This document shows, one piece after another, positions 28,148-38,857 of a stretch of 64,000 nucleotides of DNA. Position numbers and translations under genes: made by a program. The DNA comes from Polytrichum commune (lineage: Eukaryota > Streptophyta > Polytrichopsida > Polytrichales > Polytrichaceae): positions 26,784,001 to 26,848,000 of the forward strand of contig OX485804.1 of assembly GCA_950295325.1 (NCBI GenBank). Reading direction: 5' to 3'. Position 1 is the first letter of the stretch. Every line of letters begins with the position of its first letter. The notes beneath the pieces were generated by a model. It saw only the letters and a list, made by a program, of their open reading frames with translations, was not told the DNA's origin and did no database searches.

Positions 28148-31103
28148 GTAGAGAACAACGCAATGGAGGATGTTCCTGCTCTTTCTTTGTTTTCTCTAGA
28201 CTATTTTGAAGAGGGTCAGGATGATGATGAAGAGGGGCTTGGAGATAGAGATCCATATGAAGGGGATGAAGATGATATCAGGACCCGACAGAAACTTAAT
28301 TCTGTTGCCACGATTTCTCGACTGAGAGTCCAACCCCTGAGTTCTTCAAAGTTCCCTATTCCCTTGTGCAGAATGTTGGCCATGCCTATGGTGAGGCCAA
28401 CTCTCCCAAGTGATCTTGCTAAATTGGAGCAGGAGTTTGTGCATGGGTATAGAGAGGGTGCCTCGGTATTTTATGTGACAATAACAAATGAAGAAAGGAA
28501 AACACATGAGGTTACTGAGGCTGATAAGGCATCGTGGGGTCCTATTTGGAGTGCCAAAAATGAACAATTCAACTCCTTTCTTTTGTTCGTTCCAGAGTTA
28601 GCCGGTTTTACGAATTTGATGTTCTTTGTTTGTGACGGGAACCATAGGCGGCAGGCTTGGTTGAACCATATTGAACGACTTCACAAAACAGAAGAGTCCT
28701 GGCATTTTTTGGTGGATAGCATCCTCCTTGATACCAAGGGAAAAATTGATATTGTTATGCAAGTTATGCATAATATCAACAAGTAAGTTTTCTAAGTCCA
28801 TTTTTTGAGGTTTTCATCTATGTACATATATTATGTTGTTCTTGTCTTTAATATATGATTGTTACTTGTAGACATACGGAAGACTCTCACGTGAAGACAA
28901 ACACAGTTCACACTCTATTTAGGGTGCAGAAGTATGGACTTATGCCGCTCGAACAGTACCAAGACATTTTGACTCCCTCTGACTTTAAAAGGTGCAAGAA
29001 ATCTCAAACTTCAAAGAAGACATGGTATTCATTAAATCTACATGTATTCACGAGCTTCATCTTCCAGGTATGATGTGATGTTGATGCTTGATGATGTGAT
29101 TACTCTTATATCTAATCCTGTCGCAACCCTTGCTAGCCCCCCCTTGACCATCTTGCCAATTTTCAATTCTAGCAAAGGTTACGAGCGCTAACCATTCGCA
29201 TTCCGCCATGCTAATGGTTAGCTCCTCCTACCCCGGACCTTATAGTTCATAGGAGGGAACCAACCCTCCTACTTTGCTTTCGGGACTCACCCTTTAATCG
29301 GTAACCCATTCCTAGATGTGGACTTCCATCCATGGAAGTCCAATCCCATGTTGATCATCGCATTGCCGGAGCAACACTACAACAACCCGAAGCATACTAG
29401 GCAACTATGGCTTCACAATGGGCCAATGCCCATGGAGGCCTTGCCGTTCGGCCTCGGGTGGGTGAGGCCACACCACCTCACCCATATAAGCCTCTAGGAC
29501 TTCACGCGGGGCCCCTATCCCACCGTCAACCAACCTCTTGTCTCTCTACCAAGAGTTGGGGCCAAGTGGACATTTTCCTTTAGCTGCTGGGCCTAGAACC
29601 CCCCAGCAGCTTCAGACCATCATAACTTCCTTGTATGATGTCTGATCATAACAACCAACCACTCCATCCTCATCTACGCTTCACGTACATGCCGATGGAC
29701 ACCTCACTTGCCCCATTCGGGCAAGTATTGAGGAAGTAATGCCTGTTTGAACCTTGGCAGTCCCGGGAATCACTCCCAGGCACTGCTGTAGCAGGGCGCT
29801 GTCCCGGGACAGCGCCCCACTCAAATGGCCATAACTCCTAGCTCACACCTCCGATTGAGGTGTTCTTGAGCATTCTAGAATCACCACGCCATGAGCTACG
29901 CATAGCATATGGCCTTACCCTTGTGCCTCCTAGTCTTTGTGGGTGGGAGGCGTTCCCAACGCCCGGGGCCCTCACCCACACTAGGATCACTTGGGCCCTC
30001 TCACCAACGGCGCCACAAGTCCCGGGTGTCACTCCGGGGTCCCCCTTGTGCCCATGGTGTTTCGGGCACTCCTCATGGAGAGGTGCGCGACAAATCCCTT
30101 TCAACATTTGGTACTTATAATTGATGTTTGAATGTTTTTGTTTCTTTATGTGCTTTCATAACACCTTTTTGTCGCAGTTGTTTGATTACAAACTAACCAT
30201 GGTAATCCCTGTCCAGCACGAATTGGCACTTGCTGCAGATGAGGGCGTTCGTCAACTTCTTGAGCAAACGGATGGAGAGGTGTCTGCTGCTGAAAAAGCA
30301 GCCGCCATGAAGGTCGCTGCTTCAAAGAGAGCCGAGGCACTTCATAAGAAAATGTCAAAACTAGTTTGTGTGGCAAACCCCGACTTGACAGATGGATGGC
30401 TTCGGGAGGTATGTCCACTACTTTAAAACCCATTCTACATTTTTCAAGTAATTCATTAATCTCCATGATCTTAATATATTGCTCTATGGGTCACAGATTG
30501 CGCGTCACTATACTCTTAACTCAATTGCACCCGAGCTCAACTTAGAGAAATTGCAGTTGATCGCTACTGCAAAAGCATCACCCGCTTGTAAAATCAAATG
30601 GTTGGAATATTTCAATTCCTCTTCATCAACACGTGAGGCTCGCAAACTGCCAACCAAGCCCACCAATGAGGACAAATTGCAGGCATTCCTAGCCAAGGCA
30701 TGTTTTTGGGAAGGAGTGAGTACATAATCCCCTATGTACCCTTTAGTTCGGTGTTACTTGATTTGATCCCTTACATTAATTGGTCTTTCTCTTGGTTTCA
30801 CGGTTATTTCAATATATGAATCGATGTTGCTCAAATTCTTGTTCATATTCACTCTCTGTATATACAGATATCCGATCAGGCTTCCATTATATTTGAAGAC
30901 ACTTTGCGCCAAGACAGACTTGCTATCAACTTTGCACTACCCAGCGAGCCCTTGACCTTGGTTGCATACATCGAGGACTGTAGAATGAAATTATGGGACA
31001 ACGCGTTTCCCACATTCTTCCGAGGGCAGGAGGCCTTTAACAAAACTCACGAATTTGAGGGATTTAACGGGACAGACTTGATTGTCCGAAGAGTTATCTT
31101 TCG
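28148..31103 (+). CDS. gene A, five internal exons; protein with a DGNHR (ParB/DGQHR-like) motif
   Basis: Five exons join without a frame break: 28,148-28,782 (donor GTAAGT), 28,872-29,067 (GTATGA; an earlier donor GTATTC is possible), 30,178-30,408 (GTATGT), 30,497-30,715 (GTGAGT) and 30,868-31,103 (GTGAGT). Together they give about 505 codons. Matching phases at four junctions support a real gene. The first exon opens with an acidic stretch (EEGQDDDEEGLGDRDPYEGD), then holds FVCDGNHRRQAW. That motif resembles the DGxHR/GNHR signature of ParB-like and DGQHR-domain proteins; the family assignment is inference. A central lysine- and alanine-rich helical segment follows. No start codon is identified and a 5' acceptor precedes the first exon, so earlier exons lie left of it, possibly beyond the satellite. 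The product is unknown. The next intron holds the CACTA element. Confidence 0.7.
29119..30092 (-). mobile_element. solo LTR of a Ty3/gypsy family, in an intron of gene A
   Basis: This 974-bp sequence begins TGTCGCAACCC and ends GTGCGCGACA. It matches, in reverse orientation, the LTRs of the broken gypsy element at 31,807-38,857. A perfect 5-bp target duplication AATCC lies at 29,114-29,118 and 30,093-30,097. No internal element sequence is present, so it is a solo LTR left by LTR-LTR recombination. It sits within the intron 29,068-30,177 and leaves the flanking splice sites intact. Confidence 0.93.
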
Positions 31104-31136
31104 GTGAGTTCTCTCCTTTCATACTACAGTTCTATA

Positions 31137-31165
31137 CACTACAACAGATTGGGTATTTTGTGACT
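31137..31165. repeat. left terminal inverted repeat of the CACTA element
   Basis: Twenty-nine bases beginning CACTACAACAGATTGGGTAT and ending in TTTTGTGACT are an exact inverted match to 61,236-61,264; base 30 differs. It is preceded by ATA, one copy of the target duplication. Confidence 0.95.
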
Positions 31166-31801
31166 AGGGAAATATGACTGGGGATGACTGGTGACTACAT
31201 GCAGTCACATTTTGGCAGGCCTCGACCTTTGTCGGGTACGAAATTCAAAAATATGACTCGCAGTCATATTTTTGTGTCGTATTCGGCAAATGTACTGTAT
31301 ATGGCGTATGGGAACGGCGAGTGCCTTTATAGGGAACGACGGGGAACGTCTATGGTGGACGCCCAGTCATGTGTGGCAGTCACATTTTTCTGCGAGTCAT
31401 ATTCTTCAGTCACATTTTGACTAGGACCATTTTTTTCCTTCTTTTGGGCAGCCCTTGATAATTCAGGCTGCCCTAGATGGGCCTCTTGTGTTTTTGCCCC
31501 ATGACTCATTATCTAGTATTATGGTGTGGAGTATTTATTTAATAATGACAGATATTGGTCAAAATTAAGTACTTTGTGTGTTATAGTATGAACGGCAATG
31601 AGAATTGGGAATGGCCCATGTTTATTTATTGAATAATTACTTGATTGATGTTTTAGGGAGTATAGGGGGGAAATTGGGGAGGAAATTTGATTTTTACTAT
31701 TGCCAAGAGACTAATTGAACATGTATATAATTGAAATTAAATATATAAAAAACCTAAGTTTCATTTATACAACTTCTTGCACGGACGGGAAGTCAATCAC
31801 C
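31166..31801. repeat. left subterminal region with ATGACT/AGTCAT motifs, 3' end of the transposase gene
   Basis: The first 120 bp hold paired motifs such as GCAGTCACATTTT and ATGACTCGCAGTCATATTTT. In En/Spm elements arrays of this kind bind TNPA. The rest, about 31,300-31,790, is AT-rich with no credible gene. The natural stop of the leftward transposase (TGA) lies at about 31,793-31,795, so this stretch is its 3' untranslated region. Confidence 0.7.
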
Positions 31802-31806
31802 GTCCG

Positions 31807-32785
31807 TGTCGCGCACCTCTCCATGAGGAGTGCCCGAAACACCATGGGCACAAGGGGGACCCCGGAGTGACACCCGGGACTTGTGGCGCCGTTGGTGAGA
31901 GGGCCCAAGTGATCCTAGTGTGGGTGAGGGCCCCGGGCGTTGGGAACGCCTCCCACCCACGAAGATTAGGAGGCACAAGGGTAAGGCCATGAGTTATGCG
32001 TAGCTCATGGCGTGGTGATTCTAGAAAGCTCAAGAACACCTCAATCGGAGGTGTGAGCTAGGAGTTATGGCCATTTGAGTGGGGCGCTGTCCCGGGACAG
32101 CGCCCTGCTACAGCAGTGCCTGGGAGTGATTCCCGGGACTGCCAAGGTTCAAACAGGCATAACTTCCTCAAGACTTGCTCAAATGGAGCAAGTGAGGAGT
32201 CCATCGGCATCTACGTGAAGCGTAGATGAAGATGGAGTGGTTGGTTGTTATGATCAGACATCATACAAGGAAGTTATGATGGTCTGAAGCTGCTGGGGGG
32301 GGGGGGGTTCTAGGCCCAGCAGCTAAAGGAAAATGTCCACTTGGCCCCAACTCTTGGTAGAGAGACAAGAGGTTGGTTGACGGTGGGATAGGGGCCCCGC
32401 GTGAAGTCCTAGAGGCTTATATGGGTGAGGTGGTGTGGCCTCACCCACCCGAGGCCGAACGGCACGGCCTCCATGGGCATTGGCCCATTGTGAGGCCATA
32501 GTTGCCTAGTATGGTTCGGGTTGTTGTAGTGTTGCTCCGGCAACGCGATGATCAACATAGGATTGGACTTCCATGGATGGAAGTCCACATTGGGGAAATG
32601 GGTTACCGATTAAGGGGTGAGTCCCAAAAGCAAAGTAGGAGGGTTGGTTCCCTCCTATGAACTATTGGTCCGGGGTAAGAGGAGCTATCCATTAGCATGG
32701 CGGAATGCGAATGGTTAGCGCTCGTAACCTTTGCTAGAAACGAAAATTGGCAAGATTGTTAAGGGACCTAGCAAGGGTTGCGACA
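31807..32785 (+). repeat. 5' LTR (979 bp) of the broken gypsy element
   Basis: Starts TGTCGCGCACC and ends GGTTGCGACA. It contains several near-perfect palindromes, for example GGCGCTGTCCC / GGGACAGCGCC and GGACTTCCAT-GG-ATGGAAGTCC, and a run of 13 G near 32,295. Confidence 0.95.
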
Positions 32786-33459
32786 CGTGGTATCAGAGCA
32801 GGGTTCCAATATTTGAGCTAGCACTTTGAGGGAGACATGGCTATCAAATAAGCGGGTTATGATGGTGACCCGGGGTTTCCAAAAGATTGTGAGGCTCAAA
32901 TTGGAACAAAGATCATGTGTAAATGGAATTTGACCATACCATTGGTTCTAATGACAATGGTGGGCATGAGGGTGGATTTGGTAAGGAAAATGGAGGAGTG
33001 CTTTGAAAAGGGCTCCCCCAAACCTCAAAAAACATTTGGGGCCTAGAATACCGAAAGCACCCAAAACCTTGGAGGGCATTAATGTTGGATTGAAATTCCA
33101 ATTCGAAATGCTTGGAAGGTATTGATGTTGGAATGAATTTGGTGCTAACGAGGCACCCGGAGCCTCTTAAGGCCTATGTGCGCTATTCAAACGTACAAAT
33201 GAAGGATACACCTAAAACGGACGAGGTTTCTAAGAAATGCATCCTTTAGGTGGGGTTTTAAAAGCGGGTGGTGGATGCCTTGTTTAAGTCCCCAAGGCTT
33301 CTTGAGGACATGGTGGGGACCATCAAGTTTGCAAGAGCATTAAAGCCGATGGTCCCAAAGAGAAGTTTGGCGGCGCATCACCACAAGTGGCTTTAACCAA
33401 AGTAGGTCCCAAAGAAATGAGTGCAAATTGTTTGGTCCATTTTACTTAGGCAAAACATG

Positions 33460-33775
33460 TTGGTGCCGCGGACGGAATGTTGAAAGGTGGCTTTATGCTT
33501 CCAAAGCAAATCATACTTGTGCCGCGGACGGAATGTTGGGAGGTGGGTTTGTCCTACCAAGGCAATTCATGTTTGTGCCACGGACGGAGTGTGGGAAGGT
33601 GGCTTTGTGCTACCAAGGCAAAACATGTTTGTTTTGCGGACAAACTATTAGAAATTGGTTTTGTGGCACCAAACCAATTTGTCCCGCGGACGAAATGTTT
33701 GAAGTTGGCTTTGCGGACCAAGCCAAGCCAAGTTGTGGAGGACCAAATGTAAGACGATGGCATTGTGGCCAAGGC
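33460..33775 (+). repeat. tandem repeat of about 70 bp within the broken gypsy element
   Basis: About five diverged copies of a unit containing GCGGACGGAATGTTGGAAGG and GGTGGCTTTGTGCTACCAA follow one another. The related whole element carries this segment once, between its zinc-knuckle and protease regions, so it expanded locally in this copy or its parent. Confidence 0.7.
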
Positions 33776-36700
33776 TAGTAGCCTTAAGCCGAGGCCAAGT
33801 CTTTTGTACCTTGAGGCTCAAATGAATGGGAGATATGTCTCATGAGTTGACAAAGAGGCAATGGACTCTTTCATGAGCCCAAAGCTCACAAGGGAGTTGG
33901 GGGTTGCCAATTGATAGAGCGGGCAAGCCCACCAAGGTGCGGTTTGGAAAGGGCGAACCGCATGAAACGAAGGAGTTCGCGATGCATGTAACCTTTCAAT
34001 GTGGGACATTGGATTTTTGTCAAAATTTCACATCAAGTGAAATAGATGAAATGCATGTCATTGTGAAGGCCGCCTTCTTTAAAACTCACATGATAGATGT
34101 GAGGTGCAAGCCAGTGTGCTTGCGGTGCATTATGATGTGTCATAATGGCAAAGAATTGAAGTTCAAATTGACAAGAACTCCTATAGTAGGAGGACCCGAG
34201 TCGAATTTGGTCTTAATAGACCAAATGAAAAATAGAAAACATAATGGTCGTGGTTCAATTGGAGCAACTCCACGGAACGTATGGGGAGGCTAGGAAAGAT
34301 GGGCCTCCCCCAAACCACATTGGTGGGATGTTGGTGAAATACAAGGATGTATTCACCAATGTGTCGCCCAAAAAGTTACCGCCAAGGAGTGAAAAAGACT
34401 TTGCTCAACGAGAGATTGAGTTCTTGAGGTATGTGGTGACAAAGGAAGTTGGTGGACGAACATGAAGAATGTCAAGGCAATCCAAAAGGAGAATTGGCCC
34501 TTCATTCAAAAAGGGCTTAGGTCATTTGTTGGCCTAGCCAACTACTACCACCACTTCATTCGAGAGTTTTTGAAGGTTGCTAGGACCTTATTCAACTTAT
34601 TGAGGGAAATGGCTATCCCAAGAGTGGGATGAGCCTTGTCGCCAAGCCTTTGGGAAGCTCAAGAGCAAGTTCTCTTCACAAGATGTGGTTAAGTTTCCGG
34701 GTTTTCATAAGCATTTTGAGGTGCACATGGAGGCGAAGGATTTTACCATTGTTGGATGTTGATCCAAGATGGACGACCATTGCTTATAGGAGCATTAAGC
34801 TCCATGGTTGTAGAAGCTTGTCCAACTTGTGCAAGAAATGGCTATCCCAAGAGTGGGATGAGCCTTGCCACCAAGTCTTTGAGGAGCTTAAGACCAAGTT
34901 CCTCTTTACCACCCGTGTTCAAGTTCGCGGAGCTTGAAAAACCTTTTGAGGTGCATACGGGGGGCGAGTGACTTTACCATTGGCGGATGTTGATGCAAGA
35001 TGGATGGCCATTGCATATGAGAGCATGAAGCTCGATGGTTCGACTTGTGAAAGAAATGGCTATCCCAAGAGTGGGATGATGTTTGTCATGAATCTTTGGG
35101 GAGCTTAAGACCAAGTTCTCTTCGCCGCCCGTGCTCAAGTTCGCGGAGCTTGACAAACCTTTTGAGGGGTGCATACGGGGGTGAATGACTTTGCCAATGG
35201 TGGATTATGTGTAAGATGGATGGCCATTGCATATGCGAGCATGAAGCTCGATGGTTGTCAAAGAAGACAACCAACTCATGACAAAGAATTTCTTTGCGGT
35301 AGTGCATTGCTTGAAGATGTGGCGACACTAGTTGGGGTCGCACAAAGTAAAGGTCTACAAGGACAATGTGTCCTAAAAGTATTTTGACATACAAGCGCAA
35401 GTGAGCGCCAAGTCATTGCGTTGGCATGATAGCTTGGCGCTTATGAAGGTGGATCTAATCCATAAACCGGACCGTGGAAATGTGGTGCCGGATGCGCGAA
35501 GTAGACCGGAAGAGTTCCAAGCAATGAGAACCATCCAAACCTTGTGGCTAATGTGTGCCGGCGAAGGAAACTTATGATGCAAGATACGGGAGGGGTAAAT
35601 TAATTACCCCAAAGCACAAAAGCTTTTAGGTGAGCTTCGCAAGAGCAAGGTGCTCAAAGAGGTTAAGTTGGTGGACGGATTGTTCAAGTGCAAACAAAGT
35701 CGGGTATTTGTGCCACAAGGCAAGTTGAGGCTATCGGTTTTGAAGGAAAAATGTGATAGCCCTATTGCCGGCCATAGAGGAGAAAGAAAAGAAAAAACCG
35801 CCATAGAATGGTGTCATGGAGGTACCATTGGCGGTGCATAAAGGAAGATATAGCCCACTTTGTGAAGGCTTGAATCAAGGTTCAAATGAACCGAGCCTCT
35901 TACGAAAAGCAAGGCGGTTTCTTGCAACCGTTGCCTATCCCGTCGGCGCCATGGCATAGTATGTGCATGGATTTGATCACAAGTTTGCCGGAGTCACATG
36001 GGTATGATGCCATCTTGTTGATGGTAGAGCGGTTTGCCAAGTTGGCAAACATGGTGCCCATTGTGGGAGCCGCCACCGCGTTGAAGACCGCATAGCCTTT
36101 TCTCAAAGGATGGTTGAGGCACCACGGGTTGCCAAGAGTGATTGTGTGGGATCAAGATCCAAAGTTCACAAGTGCATTTTCAATGCATTTCTCTAAGGAG
36201 GTCGGAAGGAAACTAAGGTTTAGCACGGCCTTGCATTCCCAAGTGGATGGGAAAACGGAGCGTGTGAATGGAGTCTTGAAGCAATACTTGAGGAACTTGG
36301 TGGGGGCGGACCAAGGAGATTGGGCGGACTATGTGGGTCGAGCGGAGTGTAATTGCAATGTAGCCACGAACTTGGCTACCAAGGGGTGGTCTTTGGTGGT
36401 GGCTTATGGAGTGGATGCGCTCCAACCTATTAACCTAGCTCTCGAGGGGGCACATTCAACACTAGAGTTCAACCAAGATGGTGAGGACTTGGCCAAGAAT
36501 GTAAACAAGTCTTGGAGATGACCAAGTTGTTGGTGGAGAAAGCCCGAATGTGCTACGAAGTGCAAGTCAATGCCGGAAGACGCGAAGTGGAGAATGAGGT
36601 GGGCCAAAAGATGTTGTTGAATGTGAACAACTTCACTTAGCCGGAAGGCCTCACTCCAAAGGTCATGTCCAAAATTGGAGCTTCATTTCCCATTGTGGAA

Positions 36701-37882
36701 CAAGTGTTCAAGGACATGTATAAGTTGGAATTACCGCCCGAGATCAAAGTGCATCCAACATTTCATGTCTCATTCCTAAAGCCATTTAAGGACGACACCT
36801 TGTGGCCCAATTACAAGCAAGTGATTAGGCCACCTCCCGACCTTGTGGATGTCATTTGGAACATGAGGTAGGAGGGCATCCTCAAGTGTAGGAAGCCCAA
36901 GTGAAAAAGCAAGAAAATGAACAAAGGAGTACTTGGTGAAATGGTGAGGATACCATGAGAAAGAAGCCGTTTGGGTAGCGGCAAGAGACATGATGAACGG
37001 CAAGGAATTGGTAAAGCACTTTGAAGAAATTAAGGCTAGACATTCCAATAAAATGAAGCGTAGGCATTGATGAGGACATCAATCTCCTTTAGTGGGGGAG
37101 AGACGTTAGTAGCACACTTAGCTTCGAGGCTAATTGCTCCACAACATTAACTTGTTCTTTGGCTTGAGGGAATAAAGTCCAAACTTTAGTGGTGCAAAGA
37201 GAAAAGTATGAGATGAGGTCCTAGTCTTGTACTTGTGCTTGGTTAATGGAAGAGGGGGAATAGATATGCCAAACTAGGTTGGGTAAGCCGAGTAATTGGG
37301 GGCCATGGCTTGGAGGGGCCTTGGATAAAACCAAGAAACTTCTTAGTTGTGGGCTTGTCCGGGCGGGGACAAGGTGATGGCGCGTGCTCATAAAAGTGCT
37401 ACCCGCGAGCTAACGAGAGTTGGCGCATGGGAGTCATGAACCCATGTCTCGAAAGAGCAAAGTGGGAACCGAGTCGGGCGGGACTTGGCATCACCCCCGT
37501 GCGATCGAGGCGTGGCTTAACAATGGAAAGCCATCTCGGAGTTGCAACCGAGACAACTTAGTGGAAGCGTTGAGGTCTCGCCTAGATGTGTCACGTTAGG
37601 CTAGTGGAGCCTAACGGGGGAGGCCCCAAAGGAGGGGCAACCCAAGTGAGTCCCAAAGTAGGTGGGTCTAGTATAGGTTAGGTCCTTGGAGGAGTTCCAA
37701 GGTCGCTAACGGAACACCTAGTAACGACACCTTTGGGACTATGCCAAATTTAAAGATGCATTGTGGGGGTCGCGCCCTAAGGTAAACACAATGCCGCACC
37801 ATAGAGGATGGCAACTTGAGAATTGGTGTGCCGACTACGAGTATAGTCGATGAGGGCATCGACTCCGTTTGGTGGGGGTGAG

Positions 37883-38857
37883 TGTCGCGCACCTCTCCAT
37901 GAGGAGTGCCCGAAACACCATGGGCACAAGGGGGACCCCGGAGTGACACCCGGGACTTGTGGCGCCGTTGGTGAGAGGGCCCAAGTGATCCTAGTGTGGG
38001 TGAGGGCCCCGGGCGTTGGGAACGCCTCCCACCCACGAAGATTAGGAGGCACAAGGGTAAGGCCATGAGTTATGCGTAGCTCATGGCGTGGTGATTCTAG
38101 AAAGCTCAAGAACACCTCAATCGGAGGTGTGAGCTAGGAGTTATGGCCATTTGAGTGGGGCGCTGTCCCGGGACAGCGCCCTGCTACAGCAGTGCCTGGG
38201 AGTGATTCCCGGGACTGCCAAGGTTCAAACAGGCATAACTTCCTCAAGACTTGCTCAAATGGAGCAAGTGAGGAGTCCATCGGCATCTACGTGAAGCGTA
38301 GATGAAGATGGAGTGGTTGGTTGTTATGATCAGACATCATACAAGGAAGTTATGATGGTCTGAAGCTGCTGGGGGGGGGTTCTAGGCCCAGCAGCTAAAG
38401 GAAAATGTCCACTTGGCCCCAACTCTTGGTAGAGAGACAAGAGGTTGGTTGACGGTGGGATAGGGGCCCCGCGTGAAGTCCTAGAGGCTTATATGGGTGA
38501 GGTGGTGTGGCCTCACCCACCCGAGGCCGAACGGCACGGCCTCCATGGGCATTGGCCCATTGTGAGGCCATAGTTGCCTAGTATGGTTCGGGTTGTTGTA
38601 GTGTTGCTCCGGCAACGCGATGATCAACATAGGATTGGACTTCCATGGATGGAAGTCCACATTGGGGAAATGGGTTACCGATTAAGGGGTGAGTCCCAAA
38701 AGCAAAGTGGGAGGGTTGGTTCCCTCCTATGAACTATTGGTCCGGGGTAAGAGGAGCTATCCATTAGCATGGCGGAATGCGAATGGTTAGCGCTCGTAAC
38801 CTTTGCTAGAAACGAAAATTGGCAAGATTATTAAGGGACCTAGCAAGGGTTGCGACA
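37883..38857 (+). repeat. 3' LTR (975 bp) of the broken gypsy element
   Basis: It matches the 5' LTR except for two substitutions and a G run of 9 instead of 13. The DUF4216 reading frame of the CACTA transposase runs into its last bases on the minus strand and stops there. Confidence 0.95.

Larger units (their letters stand above)
31807..38857 (+). mobile_element. broken Ty3/gypsy (chromovirus-type) LTR retrotransposon inside the CACTA element
   Basis: LTRs lie at 31,807-32,785 and 37,883-38,857, flanked by the perfect 5-bp duplication GTCCG (31,802-31,806 and 38,858-38,862). A primer-binding site TGGTATCAGAGCAGGG (initiator Met-tRNA) starts at 32,788 and a purine tract GGTGGGGGTGAG abuts the right LTR. 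The interior keeps recognisable gag-like, protease/RT, RNase H, integrase (about 35,880-36,530) and chromodomain (about 36,870-37,060) remnants in order, but is broken in dozens of places and partly rearranged. The LTRs differ by only two substitutions plus the length of one G run, so the insertion is young although the interior is degraded. Confidence 0.95.

Noticed and set aside
29838-30120. Open frames inside the LTRs on both strands (also at 31,777-32,039, 37,668-38,115, 51,678-52,120 and 62,266-62,529)
   Set aside because: They recur in every LTR copy because the GC-rich palindromic sequence lacks stops; none has a protein signature.
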